DNA of 64,000 bases from RGIG4097 sp964550635 (GCA_964550635.1 CAZJZV010000001.1:62001-126000); one strand, 5' to 3'. Positions 39,980 to 49,301 are shown, counted from the stretch's first letter. Program-made: numbers and translations. The notes: generated by a model not told the origin, from the sequence alone.

Positions 39980-41218
39980 TCAAGGATTTGCAGAATTGAT
40001 TTCTTTTGTAGCGTGTCTGCCCGCGACGACTCCGGTCGCAAAGGCAATTTGAAGATTATATCCGCCCGTCAAAGCGTCTACGTCCACGGTTTCACCGACG
40101 AAATACACGCCTTTCACGAGTTTGCTTTCCATATTGGGAGTCAAATCCTTGACGTCAACTCCGCCCGACGTGATTATCGCCTCTTCAAAAGGAGCGGGAC
40201 GACGGACTTTGAAAGTGAGATTTTTGAGAGTGTCCACAAGGCGCGCTCTCTCGTCTTTCGTCACCGAATTGACCTTTCTATTTTCGGGTATTCCCGCCCT
40301 TTTCAACACGTAGGAATTGAGCCTATCGGGCATAAGGGCGCGAGTTGCGTTTTTGACGTCGAGATTTTTTCTTTCGTCGAAATCTCTCAAAATGCGCGTT
40401 TCGAGTTTATCTCTGTCGAGAGCGGGTTTCAGGTCGAGAGATAGGGTTACGCCGTCCTTTCTCACGATATACGACGAAGTCGAAAGAGCGATAGGTCCGC
40501 TCAATCCTTTCGACGTGAATAGCATTTCGCCAAACTCGTCTGATATGATTTTTCCGCCTAAATATGCGGTTAGATTGACGTTTTTCAAGGACAAGCCTTC
40601 GAGCGACTTGACTTCTTCGACGGTAAGCACTGACGCGAGCGCGGGCGCGGGCGATACAATCTTATGTCCCATACGCTTTGCAAACGTATATCCGTCCCCG
40701 GTCGAGCCGGTTGATGGATAACTCACACCGCCTGTTGCAACTATAACTTTGTCGCAATCGACACTGCCGTCATCCGTTTTCACCGCAAAACCGTTTTCGG
40801 TCTTGTCAATGGATTTGACTTCGGTTTTGAGACGCACGTCTACCCCCGCTTTTTGCATTGCTACGGACAGGGTTTTTATCACGTCGCTCGCCTTATTCGA
40901 GAGCGGAAATACTCGATTTCCCCTTTCGGTGACTAGCGACAAGCCGTTTTCTTCGAGGAATGTCATCATATCCGCAGGGGTAAACGAGTATATAGCGGTG
41001 CGCAAAAACTTCTCTCCGTGCACGATATTTTGCATAAAATCATTGACTTCGCAGTCATTCGTGACGTTGCACCTACCCTTGCCGGTTATGTAGATTTTTT
41101 TGCCGAGTTTCTCGTTTTTTTCAAGCAGGACGACGTCCGCGCCGTTTCTTGCGCAAACTATCGCACTCATCATACCCGACGCTCCACCGCCAACCACGAC
41201 TATATTCATATTGTCCAC
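39980..41218 (-). CDS. HI0933/BaiN-family FAD-dependent oxidoreductase
   Basis: A 412-residue flavoprotein of the HI0933 (YtfP/BaiN-like) family. The N-terminal FAD fold is VVGGGASGMMSAIVCARNG; the family block GKGRCNVTNDCEV, the middle VIVATGGVSYPSTGSTGDGY, and the C-terminal GVYFVGETVDVDALTGGYNLQIAFATG (in pieces) are all present. The physiological substrate is not established for most members. The frame overlaps surE by 13 nt; an in-frame ATG at 41209 would reduce the overlap. Confidence 0.88.
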   Translation of the reverse strand: MDNMNIVVVGGGASGMMSAIVCARNGADVVLLEKNEKLGKKIYITGKGRCNVTNDCEVNDFMQNIVHGEKFLRTAIYSFTPADMMTFLEENGLSLVTERGNRVFPLSNKASDVIKTLSVAMQKAGVDVRLKTEVKSIDKTENGFAVKTDDGSVDCDKVIVATGGVSYPSTGSTGDGYTFAKRMGHKIVSPAPALASVLTVEEVKSLEGLSLKNVNLTAYLGGKIISDEFGEMLFTSKGLSGPIALSTSSYIVRKDGVTLSLDLKPALDRDKLETRILRDFDERKNLDVKNATRALMPDRLNSYVLKRAGIPENRKVNSVTKDERARLVDTLKNLTFKVRRPAPFEEAIITSGGVDVKDLTPNMESKLVKGVYFVGETVDVDALTGGYNLQIAFATGVVAGRHATKEINSANP

Positions 41219-41979
41219 CCGAGATTGTCGTATTTTTCCGCCAAGTCCCTATCGTCGGATAGCACGCGCACAGGCGTTATCGTGATAAAACCCCGGTCGG
41301 AGAATTTGCAATCGTCGTCGTTTCCCGACTCCGAGCAGTCGTAGGCGTAGCCTTTCATATGGTAGCCGTCGTCTTCCTTGACGTACCAATCGTTATATTT
41401 TCTATGTCCGAGCGGGACTGCTTTGATGCCTTTTATTTTGTTTCCGTCCTGCGACGGCACGTTGATATTGAGTGTGGTCATAGGAGGAAGATTTCCAACC
41501 AAATTGTCGAGATTTTTCAAGAGAAAATCTATCACGAAGGAATAGTCGTCGCTATCCGCAACCGTCGAGATTGCGATTGACGGCACACCCAAAAGCGCGC
41601 CTTCTTCGGCGGAATTGAACGTACCCGAATATTTGACGTCCGTGCCGACGTTTAGCACGGTATTCACCCCCGAAATCACCAAGTCGAATTTGACGGAAGT
41701 GAACCACCCTTCGATTGCAAACTTCGTGCAGTCCGCGGGAGTGCCTGAAATTGCGATACAGGGTGCGGAAAACGCATACGACGTATTCTCGGTGAGTTTT
41801 GCGACGTCGATTTCGTCAACGACTATGCCGTCCCCCCACACCGTCAGTGCGTGACTAGAACAAGAACGCTCACCGTTCGGCGCGGAAATGAACACTTCGT
41901 GTTCACGAGAAAGCGCGCTTGCCAGTTGAAGCAAGCCTTTCGCTTTGTATCCGTCGTCGTTGGTGAGAAGAATTTTCAT
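41206..41979 (-). CDS. surE: 5'/3'-nucleotidase SurE
   Basis: SurE is a metal-dependent phosphatase for nucleoside monophosphates and survival protein. The 257-residue protein starts LLTNDDGYKAKGL with the metal-binding Asp-Asp, then GERSCSSHALT, SGVNTVLNVGTDVKYSGT and ITPVRVLSDD. It overlaps rluB by 4 nt upstream. Confidence 0.95.
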   Translation of the reverse strand: MKILLTNDDGYKAKGLLQLASALSREHEVFISAPNGERSCSSHALTVWGDGIVVDEIDVAKLTENTSYAFSAPCIAISGTPADCTKFAIEGWFTSVKFDLVISGVNTVLNVGTDVKYSGTFNSAEEGALLGVPSIAISTVADSDDYSFVIDFLLKNLDNLVGNLPPMTTLNINVPSQDGNKIKGIKAVPLGHRKYNDWYVKEDDGYHMKGYAYDCSESGNDDDCKFSDRGFITITPVRVLSDDRDLAEKYDNLGWTI

Positions 41980-42716
41980 AGTTTTTGAAGATATGCGACT
42001 TCGACTTCGTTGAGTTCTCTATGTCCGCCACGGGAAAGTCCGCCGAGACGAAGTTCACCGATTGCGACTCTTTTCAAGAAGATAACGTTCTTTTCGACCG
42101 CCTCGAACATACGTCTGATTTCGCGGTTTTTGCCTTCGAAAATGACGACTTCGAGACGAGTGAACGCTCTCTCGGTGCCGTCGGGATTTTTCACCCTTTC
42201 GACCGCGCTGACTTTGACTTTCGCGTGTCCGAAACGCACTCCGTCGACAACCACGCCTTTTCTCAATATAGCAAGGTCGCTTTCCACGATTTCGCCTTCG
42301 ATTTTGACGACGTAGGTTTTAGGAATTTCGGACGACGGATGAGTGAGTTTGTGTTGAAGCGCTCCGTCGTTTGTGAACAAAAGAAGACCTTCGCTGTCGT
42401 AGTCCAGTCTGCCGACCGGCATCATTCTCTTTTCAACGAAGGATTTATCGAGATAATCGTATACGGTTTTTCTGCCCTTCTCGTCGCTCGTGGACGTGAT
42501 ACAACCCTTTGGCTTGTTGAACATAACGTACTCGTAATGAGTGACGGGGACGATTTTTTTGCCGTCCACGAAAACTACGTCGTTGGATTCATCGACTTCG
42601 ACGCCGAGGGAAGTCACGACTTTGCGATTGATCGTAACTCTGCCTGCCGCTATGATTTCATCGGCTTTTCTTCTTGAGCATACACCGCATTCTGCAAGGT
42701 ATTTGTTTAGACGCAT
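41976..42716 (-). CDS. rluB: 23S rRNA pseudouridine synthase RluB/RsuA family
   Basis: A 246-residue pseudouridine synthase with an N-terminal S4 RNA-binding domain (RLNKYLAECGVCSRRKADEII) and a catalytic domain with the Asp in PVGRLDYDSEGLLLFTNDG. RluB modifies U2605 of 23S rRNA in E. coli; the exact target here could differ within the family. The ATG at 42716 behind AAGGTGG is chosen over a longer frame to 42809. It heads the rluB-surE-HI0933-cmk-plsC-ispH/rpsA operon from the promoter at 42745-42773. Confidence 0.93.
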   Translation of the reverse strand: MRLNKYLAECGVCSRRKADEIIAAGRVTINRKVVTSLGVEVDESNDVVFVDGKKIVPVTHYEYVMFNKPKGCITSTSDEKGRKTVYDYLDKSFVEKRMMPVGRLDYDSEGLLLFTNDGALQHKLTHPSSEIPKTYVVKIEGEIVESDLAILRKGVVVDGVRFGHAKVKVSAVERVKNPDGTERAFTRLEVVIFEGKNREIRRMFEAVEKNVIFLKRVAIGELRLGGLSRGGHRELNEVEVAYLQKL

Positions 42717-42719
42717 AAA

Positions 42720-42745
42720 TGCTACCACCTTAATTAGTGATAGCA
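42720..42745. promoter_or_regulatory. Inverted repeat overlapping the rluB -10 and ribosome-binding site
   Basis: TGCTACCAC (42720-42728) and GTGATAGCA (42737-42745) are 9-nt arms with one mismatch, 8 nt apart. They span from the last base of the -10 to the ribosome-binding site. The left arm lies in the message and the right arm largely upstream of its start, so a DNA operator is more likely than an RNA hairpin. Confidence 0.5.
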
Positions 42746-42773
42746 TTATACTATTTTTTTTGTGAACGCGCAA
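42745..42773 (-). promoter_or_regulatory. Sigma-A type promoter of the rluB operon
   Basis: Minus strand: TTGCGC, 17 nt, TATAAT. Confidence 0.7.
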
Positions 42774-42780
42774 GTGTTTA

Positions 42781-42794
42781 GGCGCATATGCGCC
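42781..42794. repeat. Perfect 14-nt palindrome GGCGCATATGCGCC
   Basis: It lies between the dacF stop and the rluB promoter. No T-run follows, so it is not a standard terminator; it may be a protein-binding site or part of a weak terminator. Confidence 0.45.
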
Positions 42795-42811
42795 CGACCG
42801 CCTACGCACGA

Positions 42812-43831
42812 CTAATATATCGGCGTGATTTTTTCGCTACCGTCTCGTTTCAGCGGATAGCGAGCGGGTGAAAACTCACCGTTATTGTCAAAACCGAGTT
42901 TGACGGTTATTTCGCTATCGGCACACACGTTTGCAATACCCTTTTCGACGTCCGTCATCTCGTATTCGTCAAAACAAGCGTTCAATATATCCGCACTGTC
43001 CGCCCACATATCAGGGCAATTCAGGACGACGGATATGAGCGTCATACCGTTTCTCGTTGCGCTCGACACAAGACAACGACCGCTTGCTTTCGTATACCCT
43101 GTTTTCACGCCGTTTGCGCCGTCGAATGCGGACAACATTTTGTTTTTGTTGGCGATAATACGAGTGCTTTCACCGCTACCGATCTTCGCACGTTTTGCGG
43201 AAACTATCCGCCTGAAATTCTCGTTTTCCATTCCTTTTGCGGTGATCAAAGCAAGGTCTAATGCAGTCGTGTAATGCTCGTCGTCGTGAAGTCCGTGCGG
43301 ATTGACAAAGTGTGAGTTTGTCGCTCCGCATTCCACCGCTTTCGCATTCATTTTCTCGGCAAACGCGCTAAGCGTCGGAGATACCGCAAGCGCAAGTGCA
43401 ACCGCAGAATCGTTTCCGCTCCGTAGCATCATTCCGTAAAGCAAGTCTTCTACCGTCAACCTTTCCCCTTCTTTCAGGTAAATCGAACTGCCTTCGATAC
43501 CTACCGCGCGCCTGTCGATAGTTATCGGCATTTCTAGGGGAAGATTGTCAAGGACGACCATAGCGGTCAAAATTTTCGTCGTGCTTGCGGGATAGAGTTT
43601 TACGTTTTCCCCGCTTGCGTATAGCACCCTTCTCGACGACTGCTCGACGACGATTTTCCCGCTATTTATCGAACGAGCGAAACATACCGCACTTTCCTTT
43701 TCCGAAAAAACCGCAGGTTTTTCAACTTGGTAGGATAATCCGTCCGCACAAACCGCAATAACCGCCACGACGGACAGGAAAAACAACGTTAGAAAACAAA
43801 GCGCAAATATCTTTCCGATTTTATTCGTCAT
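42812..43831 (-). CDS. D-alanyl-D-alanine carboxypeptidase (DacF-like)
   Basis: A 339-residue S11 peptidase that trims the terminal D-Ala from peptidoglycan stem peptides. It has an N-terminal signal/membrane segment (KIFALCFLTLFFLSVVAVIA), then STTK, SGN and KTG active-site motifs (PASTTKILTAM, LRSGNDSAVAL, GVKTGYTKASG) and the C-terminal PBP5-like domain. The start at 43831 has AAAGGTGA upstream and overlaps gerW by 11 nt. Coupling to gerW suggests a spore-related DacF role, although sigF is elsewhere. Confidence 0.92.
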   Translation of the reverse strand: MTNKIGKIFALCFLTLFFLSVVAVIAVCADGLSYQVEKPAVFSEKESAVCFARSINSGKIVVEQSSRRVLYASGENVKLYPASTTKILTAMVVLDNLPLEMPITIDRRAVGIEGSSIYLKEGERLTVEDLLYGMMLRSGNDSAVALALAVSPTLSAFAEKMNAKAVECGATNSHFVNPHGLHDDEHYTTALDLALITAKGMENENFRRIVSAKRAKIGSGESTRIIANKNKMLSAFDGANGVKTGYTKASGRCLVSSATRNGMTLISVVLNCPDMWADSADILNACFDEYEMTDVEKGIANVCADSEITVKLGFDNNGEFSPARYPLKRDGSEKITPIY

Positions 43832-44174
43832 CGGCGTCACCTTTGAGAGTTTGAATTGCGGTGCGAGCAAATTCAGTCCACTTGCTTTCGGTTGTTTTTT
43901 CGACGGAGATAAACTTTTTCTCTTTCCCCGACACGAAAAATCCGATAGGAGTAACAGTCATACCCGCTCCGCTCACGCTTGCATTGATTTCACCGCTTTT
44001 GAGTTTGGAGTTATCCCCAGTCCCACCGCCTACGACAAAGCCGTAAGACAGTTTGACTACAGGCAAAATCACGCTACCGTCAGCAGAAATCACAGGTTCT
44101 CCGAGAATTTCTTCGTCGTCGTAGACGGACTTCAAATTGTCGATTGTTTTTGAAATAATATCGTTAATATCCAT
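43821..44174 (-). CDS. ytfJ: GerW family sporulation protein (YtfJ)
   Basis: The 117-residue protein matches YtfJ/GerW, a spore protein needed for normal germination in Bacillus. The N-terminal MDINDIISKTIDNLKSV, the central VILPVVKLSYGFVVGGG and the glycine-rich/VTPIGFFV region are diagnostic. It sits between a DUF2953 gene and dacF. The DUF2953-ytfJ pairing is conserved in Bacillus as ytfI-ytfJ. Confidence 0.93.
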   Translation of the reverse strand: MDINDIISKTIDNLKSVYDDEEILGEPVISADGSVILPVVKLSYGFVVGGGTGDNSKLKSGEINASVSGAGMTVTPIGFFVSGKEKKFISVEKTTESKWTEFARTAIQTLKGDADDE

Positions 44175-44190
44175 ATTCCCTCCGTTTATA

Positions 44191-44676
44191 TCAAGCCAAA
44201 CGCATTGCTTGAAAAAGTGAAATGCGCGCGTTGACGGTCATCTCGAAATCTCCCCTTTCGCTCTTGAAATCGGGATACAAAAAGGATGAAACGGCGGTCG
44301 GAAACAAAGCACATATAAAGGCGGACAACACACCGCAATTCATCGCGCTATCCTGCGCGTTTTCACCGCCGATGAAACCAAGACAACTCACTTCTTTGAT
44401 AATTCCGTTGACGGACAAAAAACCGAGAATTTTCGGTAGGTTTATTCTCATTCTTCCCATATCGTCAACTCTCATCGTTTTGCCGTTTTTCGATATTCTA
44501 AACACTCCGTTTTCTTCTTCAACCTTGATTTTCACTGCGGTCAAAGAAAAGATTTCCACCCCAATCAACACGAGTTTTCTCTCAATCGAAAACCGAGTTT
44601 TCACTTTCACCGGCATAGGCACAAGGCATATCAAAATCAAGACTTCAACGCATAGTAACACGTATATTGCAATCAT
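44191..44676 (-). CDS. DUF2953 domain-containing membrane protein (YtfI-like)
   Basis: About 161 residues with one N-terminal membrane helix (IAIYVLLCVEVLILICLV), then strands typical of DUF2953 and a second hydrophobic patch before the C-terminal RISLFQAMRLA. Its place directly before ytfJ supports the family call. The start is uncertain: the ATG at 44676 begins just before the helix but lacks a clear Shine-Dalgarno, and a TTG at 44721 would extend it by 15 residues. Confidence 0.75.
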   Translation of the reverse strand: MIAIYVLLCVEVLILICLVPMPVKVKTRFSIERKLVLIGVEIFSLTAVKIKVEEENGVFRISKNGKTMRVDDMGRMRINLPKILGFLSVNGIIKEVSCLGFIGGENAQDSAMNCGVLSAFICALFPTAVSSFLYPDFKSERGDFEMTVNARISLFQAMRLA

Positions 44677-45069
44677 ACTTTTAGTTTGTTTCAAGGTGTA
44701 ATTTTCATTCGCAAAACGCAATTTTTCTCGTCAAAAACAAAACGCATTGTTCGTGGTAAACAAACTGAACTCACCGCTCGTGAAAAACACAACGTTGCAA
44801 AAATCAAAACTATGCTTTACTAAAAAAACTATTTGTTATAAAAATTAAAAATTATGTGTTGCACGCATGTTTTCGCAACAAAAAAGCCACTCAAACGAGT
44901 GGCAATGTTGTTTTCTATTGTCTGTTTACTGTTTTATTGCTTGTTTATTGGCAATTTACTATTTGTTTATTGCTTGGTTTCTATCTGTTTGCCGTTTGTT
45001 TTTCGGCGGGTTTAGGAGGTTTCACGCGCTTTGAAACGCTCAAAACAAATGTGATTTTCGATATTCTCG
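44677..45069. other. Intergenic region with a terminator and TTGTTTATTG repeats
   Basis: No gene is supported. It holds the scpB terminator at 44880-44903 and, from about 44915 to 44995, a low-complexity run with several copies of TGTTTATTG or TTTACTATTTG. No RNA family was recognised. Confidence 0.5.
44880..44903 (-). terminator. Terminator of the lysA-scpA-scpB operon
   Basis: Stem GCCACTC/GAGTGGC with a 4-nt loop, followed on minus by TTTTTTG. Confidence 0.8.
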
Positions 45070-45753
45070 TCAGTCGATGACCGAAACGTCCTCTTCTCCT
45101 TCAAGGAAGTCGGGGATTTCATCTTCCATATCTTCTTCATCCGCGGCGACAAGTTCCGCGTTTTCGTCCGTACCGTCCCCAAGGAGCGTCCTGTTTCCGA
45201 ACAAACTGTCTTCAGGTGGTGCGTAGATGACTTGAATTTTTTCCATGACTTCCACAAGGTCGGGAAGTTCTTCAAGAGAAGAAATCTCGAATTTCTTGAG
45301 AAATTCGTCCGTTGTGCCGTACAAAATGGGTTTGCCGACGGTGTCTTTTCTGCCGACCGCCTCAATCAGTCCCGCTTTCAAAAGACCGCTGATTGCGTAC
45401 TCGGAGTTGGTGTTTCCGCGCATTTCTTCGATTTCGAGTTTGGTTATGGGTTGTTTGTAGGCAATTGTCGAAAGTACTTCGAGAAGTGTTTTGCTGAGTG
45501 CCTTTTCTTTGAGCGGAGTGAGAATTTCCGCGACCGTTTCACCGTAGCGCGGATTGGAAGTGAATTGCAATTTTCCGTTGAATTCCATAAGGATAATACC
45601 GCTATCTTCAGAGTAGCGTTTTTGCAATTCTTTTACGATTTTGTTGAGGGATGCGGTCGTCAATTCGGGGATTTTGTCGCACAAGTCCTTTTTTTCAATG
45701 GGATTACCACTCGAAAAGATAATCGCTTCAACTACGTTAGTTATATTCTCCAT
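45070..45753 (-). CDS. scpB: Segregation and condensation protein B
   Basis: ScpB is a winged-helix (kite) partner in the SMC-ScpAB condensin. The 227-residue protein has two winged-helix units: NVVEAIIFSSGNPIEKKDL, and STIAYKQPITKLEIEEMRG, GLIEAVGRKDTVGKPILYGTT. A tail of about 60 acidic residues follows. It overlaps scpA by 17 nt. Confidence 0.95.
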   Translation of the reverse strand: MENITNVVEAIIFSSGNPIEKKDLCDKIPELTTASLNKIVKELQKRYSEDSGIILMEFNGKLQFTSNPRYGETVAEILTPLKEKALSKTLLEVLSTIAYKQPITKLEIEEMRGNTNSEYAISGLLKAGLIEAVGRKDTVGKPILYGTTDEFLKKFEISSLEELPDLVEVMEKIQVIYAPPEDSLFGNRTLLGDGTDENAELVAADEEDMEDEIPDFLEGEEDVSVID

Positions 45754-46705
45754 CTGCCGTGCCCTCCGCCGACAACGCTTCTTCGTTGCCTTCTACGTTA
45801 TAAAGCATAATTTTGCCGAAAATTTCTTCTTGTTCCGCCCTGATTTGACCGTATTTCATGAGTTCGAGCACCGCAAGGAAGGTGATGACGATATCCCCTT
45901 TGTCGAAGTCGGGTTCAAACAAAAACTCGAAATCGAACGTGCCGTGATATGCGATGAGTTCCTTGATATGCACCATTTGTTCATGAACGGAAAACCTATC
46001 TTTGACGACCTTTTTGGGAATTGCTTCCTTGATTGCTCTCTCAGAATTCGCGAGCACTCTTGCAAACGCTTCCACGAGTTTTGCAAGTGAAAAGTCGGTC
46101 AAACAAACGCGATAATCCTTTTCGGTATATACGGGTTCGCGTTCAAAGCGGTTTATTGTTTCCATTTCGCGAAGTTTCTCGGACTCTTCCTTGAAGATTG
46201 CGTAGAGTTTCAACTTGCGAATGAATTCTTCTCTTTCGACGTCTTCGTCTTCGGGATCTTCGTCCTTTTCTTCAAATAGCGAATTTGTGTGTTTTGATTT
46301 GAGATAGACGAGTTCCGCCGCGAGCGTGATAAACTCCCCTGCGTATTCGTAGTCAAGTTCTTCACGCGGTGTGTTTTTGATGATTTCGACGTATTGATGA
46401 GTGACTTCACTGACAAATATATCTTCAATTCTGATTTTCGCACGCGAGATAAGTTCAAGCAAAAGATCGAGCGGTCCGTCAAAATCGCTCAAATGATAGA
46501 CGTACTTGCTCTGTATGCCAAAAACCTTGTCGGCATCGTCAAGTTCGGCTTCTTCGATAGTAGACGGAGAGTTATTTTCACTTTCTGCATGCTCCGCGTC
46601 GGACTGTGAATTATCTTCAACAACCGCAGTTGCGACAGACTGTGAGTTTTCTTCGCTCTCCGCCTGCTCTTCGCTATTCAACTGTATCTTTTCTTCATCT
46701 ATCAT
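45737..46705 (-). CDS. scpA: Segregation and condensation protein A with acidic N-terminal extension
   Basis: ScpA is the kleisin that closes the SMC ring. The 322-residue protein shows YHLSDFDGPLDLLLELISRAKIRIEDI, the family opening motif, beginning near residue 50, and the C-terminal winged helix (VITFLAVLELMKYGQI). The first 45-50 residues are an acidic serine- and glutamate-rich extension not present in most ScpA. The start overlaps the lysA stop by 4 nt. Confidence 0.94.
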   Translation of the reverse strand: MIDEEKIQLNSEEQAESEENSQSVATAVVEDNSQSDAEHAESENNSPSTIEEAELDDADKVFGIQSKYVYHLSDFDGPLDLLLELISRAKIRIEDIFVSEVTHQYVEIIKNTPREELDYEYAGEFITLAAELVYLKSKHTNSLFEEKDEDPEDEDVEREEFIRKLKLYAIFKEESEKLREMETINRFEREPVYTEKDYRVCLTDFSLAKLVEAFARVLANSERAIKEAIPKKVVKDRFSVHEQMVHIKELIAYHGTFDFEFLFEPDFDKGDIVITFLAVLELMKYGQIRAEQEEIFGKIMLYNVEGNEEALSAEGTADGEYN

Positions 46706-48009
46706 ACGAAATCCGGAACGACGTTATTTCTGATCACGTCGTCGTAGGTTTGTGGTTTCACGATATAGTCCGCCTTGTCCCCCATAACAAGCACGACGGG
46801 AGGCACTGCGTTGAGATTGTAATTGGACGCCATCGAATAGTTGTATGCGCCCGTCGTAAAGACTGCGACGATATCCCCGACTTCCGCCTTTTGCAAAGGC
46901 ACGTTTTCGGAGATTATGTCACCGCTTTCGCAACACTTACCCGCGATGACGACTTTGTCGTCAAAAGGCGCGCCCGCCTTGTTTGCGACGATTGCGGAAT
47001 ACTCCGAGCCGTAAAGTGCGTGGCGGGGACTATCAAACATACCGCCGTCGACCGCAACGTACTTTTTGACCCCCGGGAAATCCTTGATTGCACTGACGGT
47101 GTAAAGCGTGATACCGCTTTCCCCGACGATACTTCTGCCCGGCTCGACGATAAGGAAAGGTTTTGAAAGCCCTTTCTTTTCGAGTACGGAAGCAAGATTG
47201 AGTGCGATATTCTTGACGATATAGCCATATCTTCTTGCCGTGAAAGCGGGGTCCGACTCAACGTAATGCACACCGTAGCCACCGCCAAGGTCGAGAGTTT
47301 CGATTTCGGTGCCTTCGCCTTTCAATTCAAGCATAAAGTCGGTGACTTTTTCAATGCATTCGTCGTATGCGGAATGGTCGAAAATTTGCGAGCCAACGTG
47401 TACGTGCAAGCCTTTGAATGAAATATTTTTGCGAGAGATTATATCTTTGATATAATAAACTGCGTCTTTCGTTATATCGAATCCGAATTTGGAATTGGGA
47501 GCGGACGTTTGCACCGCTTCGTACGTATGCGCGCTCACAAGGGGATTTATTCTCACGATGACTTCTTGTTTCACCCCGAGTTCCCCTGCGATTTTGTCGA
47601 TATTGTCGATTTCGGGAATGCTATCAACCGCAAAATATCCTATCCCCGCTCTCACCCCTTCTTCGATCTCTTTCGGGGTTTTCGCGTTGCCGTGAGCGAT
47701 GATATGCTTGGGATTCACTCCCGCCTTCAAAAGAAGATACAACTCTCCGCCCGACACGCAGTCAAACCACAAGCCGTGAGAAGATAGCATCTTCGTAGTC
47801 GCGATAGACGCAAACGCTTTGGATGCGTAAGCGACCGCGCCGTCACCATATGCGGACAGTCCTGCGACCATTTCATCCGCTACGGACAACATATATTCTC
47901 CGTCCATAACGTATAGCGGAGTGCCGAACTTTTTTGCAAGGTCGGTTGCTTTCAATTTTCCGACGAACAAGTCGCCTTTTTCGATATAAAGTGTTTCGCG
48001 CAAATTCAT
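46702..48009 (-). CDS. lysA: Diaminopimelate decarboxylase
   Basis: LysA is a PLP enzyme that converts meso-diaminopimelate to lysine. The 435-residue protein has the PLP lysine in VAYASKAF, the HVGSQIFD and DLGGGYGVHY motifs, the ACT-dimer active-site CESGDI cysteine, and GAYNYSMASNYN near the end. It leads a lysA-scpA-scpB operon, an order seen in other Clostridia. Confidence 0.95.
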   Translation of the reverse strand: MNLRETLYIEKGDLFVGKLKATDLAKKFGTPLYVMDGEYMLSVADEMVAGLSAYGDGAVAYASKAFASIATTKMLSSHGLWFDCVSGGELYLLLKAGVNPKHIIAHGNAKTPKEIEEGVRAGIGYFAVDSIPEIDNIDKIAGELGVKQEVIVRINPLVSAHTYEAVQTSAPNSKFGFDITKDAVYYIKDIISRKNISFKGLHVHVGSQIFDHSAYDECIEKVTDFMLELKGEGTEIETLDLGGGYGVHYVESDPAFTARRYGYIVKNIALNLASVLEKKGLSKPFLIVEPGRSIVGESGITLYTVSAIKDFPGVKKYVAVDGGMFDSPRHALYGSEYSAIVANKAGAPFDDKVVIAGKCCESGDIISENVPLQKAEVGDIVAVFTTGAYNYSMASNYNLNAVPPVVLVMGDKADYIVKPQTYDDVIRNNVVPDFV

Positions 48010-48081
48010 AGTGAAAACATTTTATCACACACGCGCAAAATAATCAAATAGTAAATTTTAATATGTAAAATTATGTGAAAA

Positions 48082-48107
48082 CCGCAGTCGATAGATTTCG
48101 ACTGCGG
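48082..48107 (-). terminator. Hairpin after the second D,D-carboxypeptidase gene
   Basis: Stem CCGCAGTCGA/TCGACTGCGG with a 6-nt loop. On minus only four T follow, so termination strength is uncertain. Confidence 0.65.
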
Positions 48108-48113
48108 CCGTCT

Positions 48114-49301
48114 TCACCACTTTTCGGTTATTTGTTTGATAATATCAAAGATATTCGCTCTTGCCACGTCCCCCGCCGATACGACGTCATAGGTCGCGAC
48201 GATTTCACCGTTTCTCGTCAGATACGCTTTGCCGACTATATCCCCCAGTTTCACGGGTGCTTTGACACTGTCTTTCAAGTCGTAGCGCACTTCGTAGTCG
48301 TCTTGATTACCCTTTTTCACGAGAGCACAGATATTCTCATTCGTCTTCACCGCCACGGATTTATCCTTTCCGCCCGCGACTTTGACGGATATATCGAGAT
48401 TATCCTTTGACACCAACGTTCGATTTTCGAAGTTTGCGAATGAATAGTCGAACATTTTCGACACCGATGCAAATCTCTCTTTCGAGCCGTCCGCACCTAT
48501 GACGACCGCTATCGTACGCAGTCCGTTTCTCTCTGCCGTTGCGGACAAGCAGAATTTTGCCTCGGACGTAAACCCTGTCTTTCCACCGTCGCAACCGCGA
48601 TAGTTGCGGATGAGTTTATTGGTGTTCGTCATCACGGTCGTTCTGCCGTCGGGGTGCGCGAAATCTTCAAGCCAAATCCCTGCAAAATCAAAGTATTTTT
48701 CATGGGATATGAGTTTTGAAAACATAGTCGCAACGTCCTTTGCGGAAGAATATCCGTTAGGTGCGGGAAGCCCCGTACAGTTAACGAAATTCGTATTATC
48801 CATGCCGAGTTCTCTCGCCCTTTCGTTCATAGCGGAAACGAAACCTTCAACGCTACCGCCTATACGCTCGGCAAGCGCAACGCAACTATCGTTTGCAGAT
48901 GCGACTATAACGGATTTCAAGAGTTCTTCAACCTTGTATTCCTTGCCCGCGTCGAGAAAAACCTGACTACCGCCCATGCTCTCCGCGTAGTCGCTGACGA
49001 GAATCATATCAGAGTAATCGAGTTCGCCCCTATCAATCGCTTCAAAAGTCAGTAGCGACGTCATAATTTTCACCATACTTGCGATAGGAAAACGTTCGTT
49101 TTCATTCTTCGCGAACATAACCGACGACAAATTCGAGTCGGTTAGATACGCAGATTTTGCATTTATAGCGATTTCGTCCGCAAATGCGACCGCGCTTTTA
49201 TTCGTCGCTACTCCGACAGTCGAAAGCGCAAGCGTAACAACCGCCAAAAGCGCAACCAAAATCCCGAAAAGTCGAGTGTTTATCTTGTTGTCAAATGCCA
49301 T
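48114..49301 (-). CDS. D-alanyl-D-alanine carboxypeptidase (second S11 paralogue)
   Basis: A 395-residue secreted or membrane-bound S11 peptidase. The signal segment is at about 11-40, and the active-site motifs are SMVK (PIASMVKIMT), SAN (ASANDSCVAL) and KTG (GGKTGFTSEA). A C-terminal beta domain of about 110 residues follows. It differs in sequence from the DacF-like protein at 42812-43831, so the window has two D,D-carboxypeptidases. The orphan Spo0A-domain gene lies 42 nt upstream in the same direction. Confidence 0.92.
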   Translation of the reverse strand: MAFDNKINTRLFGILVALLAVVTLALSTVGVATNKSAVAFADEIAINAKSAYLTDSNLSSVMFAKNENERFPIASMVKIMTSLLTFEAIDRGELDYSDMILVSDYAESMGGSQVFLDAGKEYKVEELLKSVIVASANDSCVALAERIGGSVEGFVSAMNERARELGMDNTNFVNCTGLPAPNGYSSAKDVATMFSKLISHEKYFDFAGIWLEDFAHPDGRTTVMTNTNKLIRNYRGCDGGKTGFTSEAKFCLSATAERNGLRTIAVVIGADGSKERFASVSKMFDYSFANFENRTLVSKDNLDISVKVAGGKDKSVAVKTNENICALVKKGNQDDYEVRYDLKDSVKAPVKLGDIVGKAYLTRNGEIVATYDVVSAGDVARANIFDIIKQITEKW

